Source: Sediminispirochaeta sp. (GTDB lineage: Bacteria > Spirochaetota > Spirochaetia > B11-G9). From it: a DNA stretch of 40,881 nucleotides. The notes beneath the pieces were generated by a model that made no database searches, was not told the origin of the DNA, and was given only the letters and a program-made list of their open reading frames with translations. Positions 7,932-15,533 of the stretch are shown here, one piece after another. Where the stretch lies: NCBI GenBank assembly GCA_024763455.1, contig JANTFL010000010.1:1-40881 (forward strand). The letters run 5' to 3'. The position numbers and the translations under genes are program-made. The number at the start of each line of letters is the position of its first letter. Within the stretch, counting starts at the first letter, position 1.

Positions 7932-10338
7932 TTAATCCCTTCATTACCTCTAAAATATGATCAATCTTGTTCTTCATTGTCAGACTGACACGCTTGTCAG
8001 GAAGATAATCAGTCAGGCTGTTCATGAACTTAAAGGTAGATGCAACCTTTTCCCTGGATATTTCTTCCTTCTCTTCTAATGTAACACCTTTTCCGTACTT
8101 TTCCTCTATAATCCTTGCTAAACCCGGATGCCCGGTCATTTTTGCTTTTAGAGCTTCAATTTTCAGTTTCATATCGCTCTGTTCAAAACTTTCTTTTTTC
8201 TCTTCCGGAAGATACGATGTAAGATCTTCCAGATATCCCAGAAGTTCAGCAGGCGTTTTAGCTTCTTCATCATACTCGTTTTCTTTCCTGCGGTCGCTGC
8301 TTTTTTGCTTTTCCGGTTTTTTCTGCGGTTGTTCATATTTAATAACTATCTGCTGGGGTACCGAAGCACTTCCCCCCTGCGGAGGCTGGGTTACTATTAC
8401 CTGGGGCATTGGCACATACTGGATTTGAGGCGGTGGGGGTGGGTAAGTTGTAGAATAAGGCGGCTGAAACCCCTGTCCGGGATTCTGAGGGGAGCCTGCT
8501 CCTCCAGGATTCCCCGCTGCCGCCTGGGCTGCCGCCTGGGCATTTTTTCGTGCCTGCTCCTGGATAAGCGCCGCTTTGATTGTCTCTATATCCTCTTCTT
8601 CATCCGGTAGATCAAGGACCTCCTCCATCTCCGACAGATTAATCGTTTCTTTATCTTCTTCGTTTACCTCGATAATAGGTTCTATTCCGCCAAAATCAAT
8701 TATAGGAATAACCTCTCCCTCAAGATCCATAAGATCCCTGGCGAAGAGGCTCTCTTCATCCTTTTGTTCACTGTCTACGCTCAGACCCCCGACTTCGTCC
8801 AGGAAAATCTCAATGTTTCTATCTATTATACTCTCATACTCTTTCTCAAAATCATTTACAATCTCTTCATACAGATCAATCGCATCTTCCATTTTCTCTA
8901 CGCGCCCGTTATCCTGGAGGAGAACCAGCTTTTCGGCTTCCTCCAGGGCTTTTTCCTTTTCCCCGCTATTCTTATAGAGAAAAACCAGTTTTTTCAGGAT
9001 GTGTTCATCATCAGGGTACTGCTCCTTGAGACCTTCAAGGAGTTCCAAAGCTCTATCATAGTGACTTGTTTGGAGGTAACTTTCTGCAAGAAGCCTTTTA
9101 GTCTCATAGAAATCCGAATCCCTTCTGTAAATATACTCCAGATCCGGCAGGGATTCTTCAAATTTTCCTGCTTCCTGCAGAAGCAGCGCTCTGTGATACC
9201 TGGCTTCCAGGTTTGAAGGAGAACTCTCAACTGCTTTGTCAAACCTTCCCTGAGCTCTATCCTTCTTACCGGTTTTTAAAAAGAGGATTCCAAGAAGTGT
9301 ATTGCCTTCGCTGCTGCCGGGATCCTGTCTCAAAGCATTCCTGATAGTCTCATACGCCTCGGTAAAACGTTCCTTCTGTATCAACAGTTTGCCGAGGAGG
9401 AGTTTAACCTCAGAAGAATCGTTCCCCGACGATATAATCGATTTGAGAACATCAATGGCCCCTGTCCCTCTGCCGCTTTCATCCTGGAGTCTCCCAAGAT
9501 TCACGGCAGCGTTTGTGAAAGCGGGATTTTTCTCTAATGCCCGGTTAAGATACCCCTCTGCTTCTTCGTATCTGCCTAATTTTGTAAGAACAAGGCCGAG
9601 GTTGTTCAGTATATCGGGGTTTTCCGGATCAGCAGTCAAAGCGTTCCGGAAACTATGCAGAGCATCTTCCAGACGGCCTAAATCCAGATATACTGCACCC
9701 AGGTTGTTTAACCCTGCAACCCACCCGGGTCTGCCGCGTACAGCCTTCCTGAACTCCTGAACAGCCTCTTCCCTGTCCCCTCTCTTAAAGAGAATATTTC
9801 CCAGGTTAAAGTGAAGTGTCGGATTATTAGGATCAACGTCCAGTCCTTTTCGGTAATACGTGACCGCCTCTGATAGAGCGCCTTCCTCTTCAAGAAGCGT
9901 CCCCAGGTTATTGCATGCCAGAGGCAAGTTGGGATTTAAATCAATCGCTTTTCTGTAAAAGGAAGCGGCTTTGTCATTCTTTCCTGATTCTTTGTATATG
10001 TTTGCTATGTTATAACAAATTTCGGCATTTTCAGGGTCCTGCTTGTACGCCTTGTTTATGGTCTCCAAAGCAGTCCGCAGCGCCCCGCTCTTTTTGTAAA
10101 TTATGGCAAGATTATTCAGGATCTCCGGATTACCGCCCTCCAGGGTATTTGCATGCTGCAGGGCATCTATGGCTTTAATGTACTCCTTTTTTCGGGTGTA
10201 GATTGTCCCTAGAAGCAGATACACTGCAGGATTATCCGGCATTGCCTCAATCAGCCTGGACGTATACTCCTCTGCAAGCGGAAAATCATTGACGGCTATG
10301 GCCTGTTTGACTGCAGTAACGAGTTCGTTTGTTTCCAT
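7909..10338 (-). CDS. Large tetratricopeptide-repeat protein with acidic and Pro/Ala-rich linkers
   Basis: An 809-aa protein. Residues 1 to about 480 are back-to-back TPR units of about 34 residues (recurring patterns such as PDNPAVYLLLGTIY, NPEILNNLAIIYKKSG, NPNLPLACNNLG, NPTLHFNLGNIL), roughly 13-14 copies, forming a protein-binding solenoid. Residues about 490-600 are strongly acidic. About 600-690 is low complexity: an Ala/Gln run, then Pro/Tyr/Gln-rich with a five-proline stretch. The last about 120 residues are Lys/Glu-rich and helical. There is no signal peptide or membrane segment. Its ATG shares one base with the stop of the upstream LamG gene (TAATG), so translation is coupled. Probably a cytosolic scaffold; no specific partner can be named. 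Confidence 0.85.
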   Translation of the reverse strand: METNELVTAVKQAIAVNDFPLAEEYTSRLIEAMPDNPAVYLLLGTIYTRKKEYIKAIDALQHANTLEGGNPEILNNLAIIYKKSGALRTALETINKAYKQDPENAEICYNIANIYKESGKNDKAASFYRKAIDLNPNLPLACNNLGTLLEEEGALSEAVTYYRKGLDVDPNNPTLHFNLGNILFKRGDREEAVQEFRKAVRGRPGWVAGLNNLGAVYLDLGRLEDALHSFRNALTADPENPDILNNLGLVLTKLGRYEEAEGYLNRALEKNPAFTNAAVNLGRLQDESGRGTGAIDVLKSIISSGNDSSEVKLLLGKLLIQKERFTEAYETIRNALRQDPGSSEGNTLLGILFLKTGKKDRAQGRFDKAVESSPSNLEARYHRALLLQEAGKFEESLPDLEYIYRRDSDFYETKRLLAESYLQTSHYDRALELLEGLKEQYPDDEHILKKLVFLYKNSGEKEKALEEAEKLVLLQDNGRVEKMEDAIDLYEEIVNDFEKEYESIIDRNIEIFLDEVGGLSVDSEQKDEESLFARDLMDLEGEVIPIIDFGGIEPIIEVNEEDKETINLSEMEEVLDLPDEEEDIETIKAALIQEQARKNAQAAAQAAAGNPGGAGSPQNPGQGFQPPYSTTYPPPPPQIQYVPMPQVIVTQPPQGGSASVPQQIVIKYEQPQKKPEKQKSSDRRKENEYDEEAKTPAELLGYLEDLTSYLPEEKKESFEQSDMKLKIEALKAKMTGHPGLARIIEEKYGKGVTLEEKEEISREKVASTFKFMNSLTDYLPDKRVSLTMKNKIDHILEVMKGLNGKGKTT

Positions 10339-11831
10339 TAATTATCTCTGGTTAACCCGGGAAGCGGCCGGGCACTTATCTCGCCGGACAAAGCACCAGG
10401 ATACTGAGTCCCTGCAGAATCAAAGGCCGCAACAGCAAAGTAGTACAGCTGTCCATTAGCCAGGTTGTGTATAGTAAGGGAGGTGCTTCCGGTAACAACT
10501 ATGGGAGATTCACCCTCTTTCCCCGTTTTCCCGAAATAAACTCCTTTTTGGGTTCCGTAATAAACCAGATATCCTGCAACATCAGGCTCCCCGATCCCTT
10601 TCCATTCAAGCCGGACCTCCCCGTCTCCAGGAATGGCTTTCACATAATCAGGTGCCAGGGGGGGAAGATTTTTCCGGTATTCTGCATGAATCGAATGTAC
10701 AGAAGGACTCTTTGTCCCGCTCCCGTTGGCAAAAAGATCAATCCGCACCTTGAAGAATCTTCCGGTTGTATCAACAGGCATATATTTTCCCGGTACAAAG
10801 GGGATCCAATCACCAGTATTGGTAATTGTATCCTTATAATCCTTAAAAATTTTGTAATAACTTTGAATACCTGAATCCCCGGGGGTATCGAACTGAAGAT
10901 TGATTCTGTTAAGAACAGAATCGTTCCTCCCCATATCAATCATGGATGTTTCAATCCGCCCGTATCCATTCTGGAATTCCGATAGTACCGGCTCAGAAAT
11001 AACTCCCTTCGATATTCTGAACTCATCCATAAAACCGTGGTAATTCTCTCCTATTACAAAACTTCCGGAAGTCAGGGAACCGGTAACAGGGATCAGGGGA
11101 TCCCCGTTGTCCTTTCCCGATAGCGTCGCATAAGCTGTTCCCTCAAGCATACTGTCAACATAGTACTCTATCAATCCGCTGTTTTCGTCGTAGGTAATCA
11201 TATGGTGATGCCACTGGTCAGGAATAAGCGAGGTAAATCCCGTTACCTTGATAAAAGAGGTATAGGACTCAGGATTAAAGAAAAAATTCCTGAACTCCCA
11301 GATCAGCTTTCTGTTTTCAATGGTACATGTTACCGATTGAGGAAGAATTTTACCCTCTCTGTTACGTAAACTGTTGGTATAGGTAATTATTTCTTCACTG
11401 GTTTTAAGGAGAACAGGATTCAGCCAGAACTCTATGGTAAAAGATGTTCCGGGATTTCCGGATGCAAAAACAGTACCATCTCCAGGCTGCAGGGAAAGCC
11501 CCTCCAGTGTATTCAGAAAAACTCCGGAGCCATTCCCCAGCATCCGGATCTTATCTGTTATTTTAACCGTGTTTTTTAAAATACTGTATGCTCCGGTTTC
11601 ATCTGCCACCGTCGAATCAAAATGAAGGAGCAGATCGGTATTCTTTTCTTGAGGATAGGTACTGCTCTTAAGACGAATCTCCTGATACCCGCCCTTCCCC
11701 GGAATGAATACAGCATTCTCCATGCTGTGTATACTGTTCCATCCGTACCCCTCCCCTGCAGAGAAACCTCTTGCCGCTCCATGAGTCTGGATTGTTATAA
11801 GTATGTACGCAAGTACGAATATCTTTTTCAC
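10338..11831 (-). CDS. Secreted LamG/concanavalin-like and fibronectin type III protein
   Basis: An exported protein of about 497 aa. I use the GTG at 11831, which begins a clean signal peptide (KK then a hydrophobic stretch ending near THGAARG) and has a purine-rich AGAGAGAAG upstream; an in-frame TTG at 11855 is possible. Residues about 55-290 resemble a LamG/ConA-like sandwich (DLLLHFDSTVADETG, FTIEFWLNP, WHHHMITYDE, GFMDEFRISKG). After a beta-rich linker, about 390-490 is a fibronectin III domain (LPPLAPDYVKAIPGDGEVRL, GYLVYYGT, YYFAVAAFD). The combination suggests carbohydrate or protein binding at the cell surface. It is the first gene of the minus-strand string, divergent from uvrC. 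Confidence 0.8.
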   Translation of the reverse strand: MKKIFVLAYILITIQTHGAARGFSAGEGYGWNSIHSMENAVFIPGKGGYQEIRLKSSTYPQEKNTDLLLHFDSTVADETGAYSILKNTVKITDKIRMLGNGSGVFLNTLEGLSLQPGDGTVFASGNPGTSFTIEFWLNPVLLKTSEEIITYTNSLRNREGKILPQSVTCTIENRKLIWEFRNFFFNPESYTSFIKVTGFTSLIPDQWHHHMITYDENSGLIEYYVDSMLEGTAYATLSGKDNGDPLIPVTGSLTSGSFVIGENYHGFMDEFRISKGVISEPVLSEFQNGYGRIETSMIDMGRNDSVLNRINLQFDTPGDSGIQSYYKIFKDYKDTITNTGDWIPFVPGKYMPVDTTGRFFKVRIDLFANGSGTKSPSVHSIHAEYRKNLPPLAPDYVKAIPGDGEVRLEWKGIGEPDVAGYLVYYGTQKGVYFGKTGKEGESPIVVTGSTSLTIHNLANGQLYYFAVAAFDSAGTQYPGALSGEISARPLPGLTRDN

Positions 11832-11929
11832 AGTTCTTCTCTCTACTATCGACAAAATGATACAGAAAAAAAAGGGTTCTCTATCATATCTTGTAAAATG
11901 TATCTTATAAAGTGTATTTTATCTGTAGA

Positions 11930-13723
11930 ATGAAAGAGAATCTTAAAGAAACGGTAAATTCCCTCCCCCACAGTCCCGGTGTTTATATAATGAAAAACAA
12001 TAAAGGGGTTTTTATATACATAGGGAAAGCAAAGGACCTCAACAAGAGAGTCCGCTCCTACTTTACCGGTCAAAAAAATATAAAGACTCAAATTCTTGTT
12101 AAAAACATATCCGCTATAGAGTTCATTGTTACCGGTGACGAGTTCAAAGCGCTTATCCTGGAAAACAACCTGATAAAAAAATGGACTCCAAAGTACAACA
12201 TAGATCTGAAAGATGATAAAACATACCCTTCGATCTGCATTACAAACGAAGAATTTCCCCGTATTTTCAAAACCAGGAATGTAAGGAACGACGGATCTTC
12301 CTACTACGGTCCCTTTGCCTCGGTAGCAAAACTGGATACGTATCTTGAATTGATAAACAACTATCTTCCCTTGCGGAAGTGCCGCGGCAAGCTTCGCAAG
12401 AGGGAATCTCCCTGTCTGTATTATCATATTGGGAAATGCAGCGCCCCCTGCTGCGGGAAGATATCCGCTGCTGAATACCGCAGCTACGTTAGAAAAGCGG
12501 AAAACCTGCTCAAAGGGAAAACCAAGGGGCTCAAGCAGGAACTGGAACGGGAGATGATGAGTGCGTCCAGGACCTTGAATTTTGAACGGGCCGCATTGAT
12601 GCGGGATTTTCTTGAATCTGTCAGAATGGTTGAGGAACAAGCTGAGCACATAGAGTTTACCGAAGATGCCAGGGACTATATTGCCTGTTTTACCGAAAAC
12701 AATATCTCCACCTTCTCTGTCTTTCAGATCCGCTTAGGGAAACTTTCGGGCAGGAATTTGTTCAGAACCAGGGTCTACGGAGATGAAGAAGATGCTTTTA
12801 CCGAATTTTTTCTTCACTACTACAACGGCGAAAATCCCTTTCCTGATTCGATCTTTGTTTCAGGAAATTTTGGTCTAGAATCGCTTCATGCGTATGTAAA
12901 CAATTTGTCGTCTACCCCTGTTACCGTTGCTGCTCCGGACTCAGGAAAACATTTAAAAATAATCAATATGGCAATGGAAAACGCCCGAGAAGATGTGAGA
13001 AGAAGAACCAGAAAAGAGAAAAATGTTCCTGGACTCATTGAGCTCAAGGAACTTCTTTCCCTTCCTGCTCTGCCTGTAAGAATAGAAGGGTTCGATATTG
13101 CCCAGCTGTCAGGAAAGTTCCCCGTTGCATCCCTTGTTTCATTTTATAACGGAGTCCCTGATAAAAAGAACTACCGGAAATTCCATGTAAAAAGCCTGAA
13201 CGGGGCTATAGATGATTATGAATCAATCAGGGAAGTTGTCGCCAGGCGGTACACCAGAGTGCTTAACGAAAATCTTGAAAGACCTCATCTCATTGTTATC
13301 GACGGGGGTAAAGGACAGGTAAACGCCGCATCACAAATCCTTACAGCCATAGGACTTCCCTCTATTCCGATAATAGGTTTGGCAAAGAGGAACGAAGAAA
13401 TTTTCCTGCCGGATAGAAGTGCCCCTGTTATACTTCCCGAAACATCAGAAGCCCTTCGCATTATACAGGCTGTCAGGGATGAAACCCACAGATTTGCCAC
13501 AAGTTTCAATCAGCAGCTGCGATCAAAGGAGATTTCCCTGTCTACGCTTGAAAAGATTCCCGGGATTGGTCCGAAGAGGAGTCAGTCCCTCATTAAGGCG
13601 TTCGGTTCCATAGAGGAATTAACCTATGCGGATCCGGAAAAAATAGCCGAAATAGAAGGGATAACAATGGAGGCTGCTGAGAATATTCAAAAATATTTCA
13701 CTAAAAAATTTGACAAACCATAA
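11930..13723 (+). CDS. uvrC: Excinuclease ABC subunit C
   Basis: UvrC makes the two incisions around bulky DNA lesions together with UvrA and UvrB. This copy is about 597 aa, the usual length. Domains in order are the N-terminal GIY-YIG nuclease (SPGVYIMKNN...FIYIGKAKDLNKRVRSYF), the cysteine-containing CLYYHIGKCSAPCCG segment, a UVR motif near residues 205-235, the RNase H-like nuclease (GFDIAQLSGKFPVASLV, DDYESIREVV, LIVIDGGKGQ), and the C-terminal tandem helix-hairpin-helix (EKIPGIGPKRSQSLIKAFGS). I start at ATG 11930; an in-frame GTG at 11912 would add 6 residues not seen in the family. No clear Shine-Dalgarno precedes the ATG. No LexA-type palindrome is obvious in the 98-bp divergent region. 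Confidence 0.96.
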   Translation: MKENLKETVNSLPHSPGVYIMKNNKGVFIYIGKAKDLNKRVRSYFTGQKNIKTQILVKNISAIEFIVTGDEFKALILENNLIKKWTPKYNIDLKDDKTYPSICITNEEFPRIFKTRNVRNDGSSYYGPFASVAKLDTYLELINNYLPLRKCRGKLRKRESPCLYYHIGKCSAPCCGKISAAEYRSYVRKAENLLKGKTKGLKQELEREMMSASRTLNFERAALMRDFLESVRMVEEQAEHIEFTEDARDYIACFTENNISTFSVFQIRLGKLSGRNLFRTRVYGDEEDAFTEFFLHYYNGENPFPDSIFVSGNFGLESLHAYVNNLSSTPVTVAAPDSGKHLKIINMAMENAREDVRRRTRKEKNVPGLIELKELLSLPALPVRIEGFDIAQLSGKFPVASLVSFYNGVPDKKNYRKFHVKSLNGAIDDYESIREVVARRYTRVLNENLERPHLIVIDGGKGQVNAASQILTAIGLPSIPIIGLAKRNEEIFLPDRSAPVILPETSEALRIIQAVRDETHRFATSFNQQLRSKEISLSTLEKIPGIGPKRSQSLIKAFGSIEELTYADPEKIAEIEGITMEAAENIQKYFTKKFDKP

Positions 13724-13738
13724 CCGCTTGTATACATT
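13710..13738 (+). promoter_or_regulatory. Consensus sigma-70-type promoter inside the 3' end of uvrC
   Basis: TTGACA, a perfect -35, lies at 13710-13715 within the last uvrC codons. Exactly 17 bases later comes TACATT at 13733-13738, matching the -10 at four of six positions. Transcription would start near 13745 and read into the structured region that ends at the terminator at 13898-13924. The -35 is the best match I found in the window. Confidence 0.6.
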
Positions 13739-13770
13739 AATAGTGAATGAATGTTATGGGAGGGTTTTAA

Positions 13771-13818
13771 ATGCCGCCATACAGGAGAGCCGGTATTCCG
13801 GCACAAGGAAGTAATTAA
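13771..13818 (+). CDS. Putative 15-aa small protein within the small RNA
   Basis: ATG at 13771 is preceded by GGGAGGG at 13758-13764, with a 6-base spacer, one of the strongest Shine-Dalgarno sequences in the window. The frame reads MPPYRRAGIPAQGSN and stops with TAA at 13816-13818. The stem GCCGG-TATT-CCGGC lies inside the codons. No family is recognisable at this length; it could be a small basic peptide, a leader peptide or chance. Support comes from the ribosome site and from the promoter and terminator around it. Confidence 0.4.
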   Translation: MPPYRRAGIPAQGSN

Positions 13819-13897
13819 CAGGGGAATATCCCCATAAAATTTGAGATCTGATCTCTTCCGATCTTGTTTTTAGAAGACGGAATTGACAGAATCCGTA

Positions 13898-13924
13898 AAG
13901 CCGGTGTACAAACCGGCTTTTTTT
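13898..13924 (+). terminator. Rho-independent terminator
   Basis: An 8-bp perfect stem, AAGCCGGT (13898-13905) and ACCGGCTT (13912-13919), with a 6-base loop, is followed by an unbroken T-run to 13924 on the plus strand. The other strand lacks a good U-tract, so it serves the plus-strand unit (the small RNA and/or uvrC), not holA. Confidence 0.85.
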
Positions 13925-13960
13925 GGTCCTGATATGCTGTGCACCATTCCACCGATACGG

Positions 13961-14935
13961 TCAGTCTTCTCTTCTGTTCACAGCCTGATGCAGAAACATT
14001 TCCATGATCAGCATCCAGCGCTCTTTTCCTGCCTCTCTGGCATTCTTGTCATAATCGGCGATGAGCATTATGGTTGATTCAAGCTCTCCGAGAGAATATT
14101 CGTCCTGGGCTGCAAGATACACCGCCTGATTTTTCTTTCCCCGGATTTTTAAAGCCGCCATAGCTTTTTGTTCATTCTCTCCCTCTGAGAGAAGATGTTT
14201 CAATTTAAGAAGATTACCGTACTGCCAGTAAAGCCCGCTTAAGAGCTGGACAGGGTTATTGCCTCCTGACAGTGCCAGTTTGTGAAGTATTTCTATAGAT
14301 CCGGCAAAGTCATGCTGTACCATTTTGGCAAACAGGGTAAAGACATTTTCCTCTTTACTATGAAATACATACTCTTCAATTACTTCCTCGGATATATGCC
14401 CTCTGTCTTTAAAGAAAACGGCAAGCCGCTCACATACCACCTTTAAATCATCCGTTCTGTTCTCCACCAGATCCAGAATCATCTCCACAGCCTCCGGTGA
14501 TATGCTCAAAGATTCTTTTTTAAAGTATCCCTGTATCCAGTTAACTTTCTGATTCTCGAAGAGTTCCCAGAAAATTCGTGTAGACGCTTTACCCACAGCC
14601 GCAGACAGCTTCGGATCCACCTTGTAGGAATCGGTGAGGAGAAAGAGGGTAGCGGAATCTCCAGGTTCCTTTATATATGAAACCAGATAGGGAATTTCGC
14701 TTTTTTTTATCTCATCAGCATTGTGAATAAAGACAAATTTATAATCTGAAAACAAATCCCCGTTTTTAAGCAGAGATACTATCTCCCCAACAGATGTTTC
14801 AAAGGGATAGAACCGGTAAACTTCCGGTTCGTTCCCCGACATTGTTTTGTACTGATTAAGGATTTGTTTTACAGCTTTTTCCTTTTCGCCGTTTTCAGGT
14901 CCTGTGAACAGGTATACTGGTGCTGTTTTACTCAT
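13961..14935 (-). CDS. holA: DNA polymerase III delta subunit
   Basis: The delta subunit of the clamp loader opens the beta sliding clamp. The protein is 324 aa, normal for HolA. The N-terminal VYLFTGPENGEKEKAVKQIL matches the family's YLLxGxExxL start. The middle carries KFVFIHNADEIKKSEIPYL and LFLLTDSYKVD like the AAA+-like domain, and the C-terminal half has the collar-type helices (FTLFAKMVQHDFAGSIEILHKL, NPVQLLSGLYWQYGNLLKL). I use ATG 14935; the frame is open to 14977 but those 14 residues would lie wholly inside lexA. At 14935 it overlaps the lexA stop by 8 bases, so it is translationally coupled at the end of the hprK-holA operon. Confidence 0.9.
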   Translation of the reverse strand: MSKTAPVYLFTGPENGEKEKAVKQILNQYKTMSGNEPEVYRFYPFETSVGEIVSLLKNGDLFSDYKFVFIHNADEIKKSEIPYLVSYIKEPGDSATLFLLTDSYKVDPKLSAAVGKASTRIFWELFENQKVNWIQGYFKKESLSISPEAVEMILDLVENRTDDLKVVCERLAVFFKDRGHISEEVIEEYVFHSKEENVFTLFAKMVQHDFAGSIEILHKLALSGGNNPVQLLSGLYWQYGNLLKLKHLLSEGENEQKAMAALKIRGKKNQAVYLAAQDEYSLGELESTIMLIADYDKNAREAGKERWMLIMEMFLHQAVNRRED

Positions 14936-15533
14936 AATTTCTGAATATGTACTGAAGTTTTCCCAGAATTCTGACATTTTGAGAGTAGATTGGGGGGTAC
15001 ACCGGATTTTCAGCCTTGAGCCTGATCCGGTTCTTCTCTTTATAGAACCGTTTTAAGGTTACTGCTTCATCGTTTATCCGTGCAATAACGATGTCACCGT
15101 TGTTTGCAGTGCTTTTCTGCATAAAGACCGCAATATCACCATCCAGAATGCCGGCATTCTGCATACTGTCGCCCTTAACATGGAGGGCAAAATGGGATCC
15201 GTCCTTGAGCGTTGAAGCGGCAACCTTGATATACCCTTCAAGATTTTCCTCTGCCAGGAGGGGCATCCCGGCAGCAACGTTTCCAAGCAGCGGAATCTCC
15301 AGGACTTCTTCGGTCCCGGCAGAAAGACTCGGGACCTCTATGGTTCTGGACCTCTTTGGATCAAAGTTAATCTCCCCTTTCCTGACAAGAGCTTTGATGT
15401 GATCATGGGCGCCGCTGGAAGAGATCCCGAAGGCTGCAGCAATCTCCCGTACACTGGGAGGATATTTATGCACCAGAATGAATTCTTTTATAAATTCGAG
15501 TATTTCCTTCTGTCGTTTTGTCAGTCCCTTCAC
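14928..15533 (-). CDS. lexA: SOS repressor LexA
   Basis: A 201-aa repressor of DNA-damage genes, inactivated by RecA-stimulated self-cleavage. The N-terminal winged helix is seen in LTKRQKEILEFI and YPPSVREIAAAFGISSSGAHDHIKAL (residues 4-49). The cleavage site is Ala88-Gly89 in NVAAGMP. The catalytic pair is Ser123 (KGDSMQNAGI) and Lys161 (AVTLKRFY). All needed residues are present and the length is standard. The start is a GTG at 15531-15533 whose GTGA overlaps the ntrX stop by 4 bases. Being inside an operon and not behind its own promoter is unusual for lexA; I saw no obvious operator palindrome upstream. Confidence 0.96.
   Translation of the reverse strand: MKGLTKRQKEILEFIKEFILVHKYPPSVREIAAAFGISSSGAHDHIKALVRKGEINFDPKRSRTIEVPSLSAGTEEVLEIPLLGNVAAGMPLLAEENLEGYIKVAASTLKDGSHFALHVKGDSMQNAGILDGDIAVFMQKSTANNGDIVIARINDEAVTLKRFYKEKNRIRLKAENPVYPPIYSQNVRILGKLQYIFRNYE

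Larger units (their letters stand above)
13745..13924 (+). ncRNA. Candidate structured small RNA of about 180 nt
   Basis: Between uvrC and holA the predicted transcript starts near 13745 and ends at an intrinsic terminator. It contains four further short hairpins: GCCGG-TATT-CCGGC (13789-13802), GGGGA-ATA-TCCCC (13821-13833), GAGAT-CTG-ATCTC (13843-13855) and ACGGA...TCCGT (13877-13896). The heptamer AGCCGGT occurs both in the first hairpin (13788-13794) and in the 5' arm of the terminator (13899-13905), so either copy could pair with the terminator's 3' arm. A 15-codon ORF with a strong ribosome site lies inside. I do not recognise 6S, SRP, tmRNA or RNase P landmarks. It could instead be the processed 3' UTR of uvrC. 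No gene follows in the same direction, so a riboswitch is unlikely. Confidence 0.5.

Noticed and set aside
11832..11929. LexA operator in the divergent lamG-like/uvrC region
   Set aside because: I looked for GAAC-N4-GTTC, TTTG-N5-CAAA and CTG-N10-CAG type palindromes and saw none. The LexA box of this organism is unknown, so absence is not conclusive.
11846..12649. Minus-strand open frame of 267 codons under uvrC
   Set aside because: It is the antisense shadow of a clear uvrC; the Phe/Cys/Val-rich translation has no domain pattern.
13745..13924. 6S, SRP or tmRNA identity for the small RNA
   Set aside because: No long bulged stem with pairing ends, no SRP GGAAG-type apical core in the right context, and far too short for tmRNA.
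13925..13960. Terminator at 13898-13924 as a bidirectional terminator for holA
   Set aside because: On the minus strand the stem is followed by TTTACGG, which is not an adequate U-tract.
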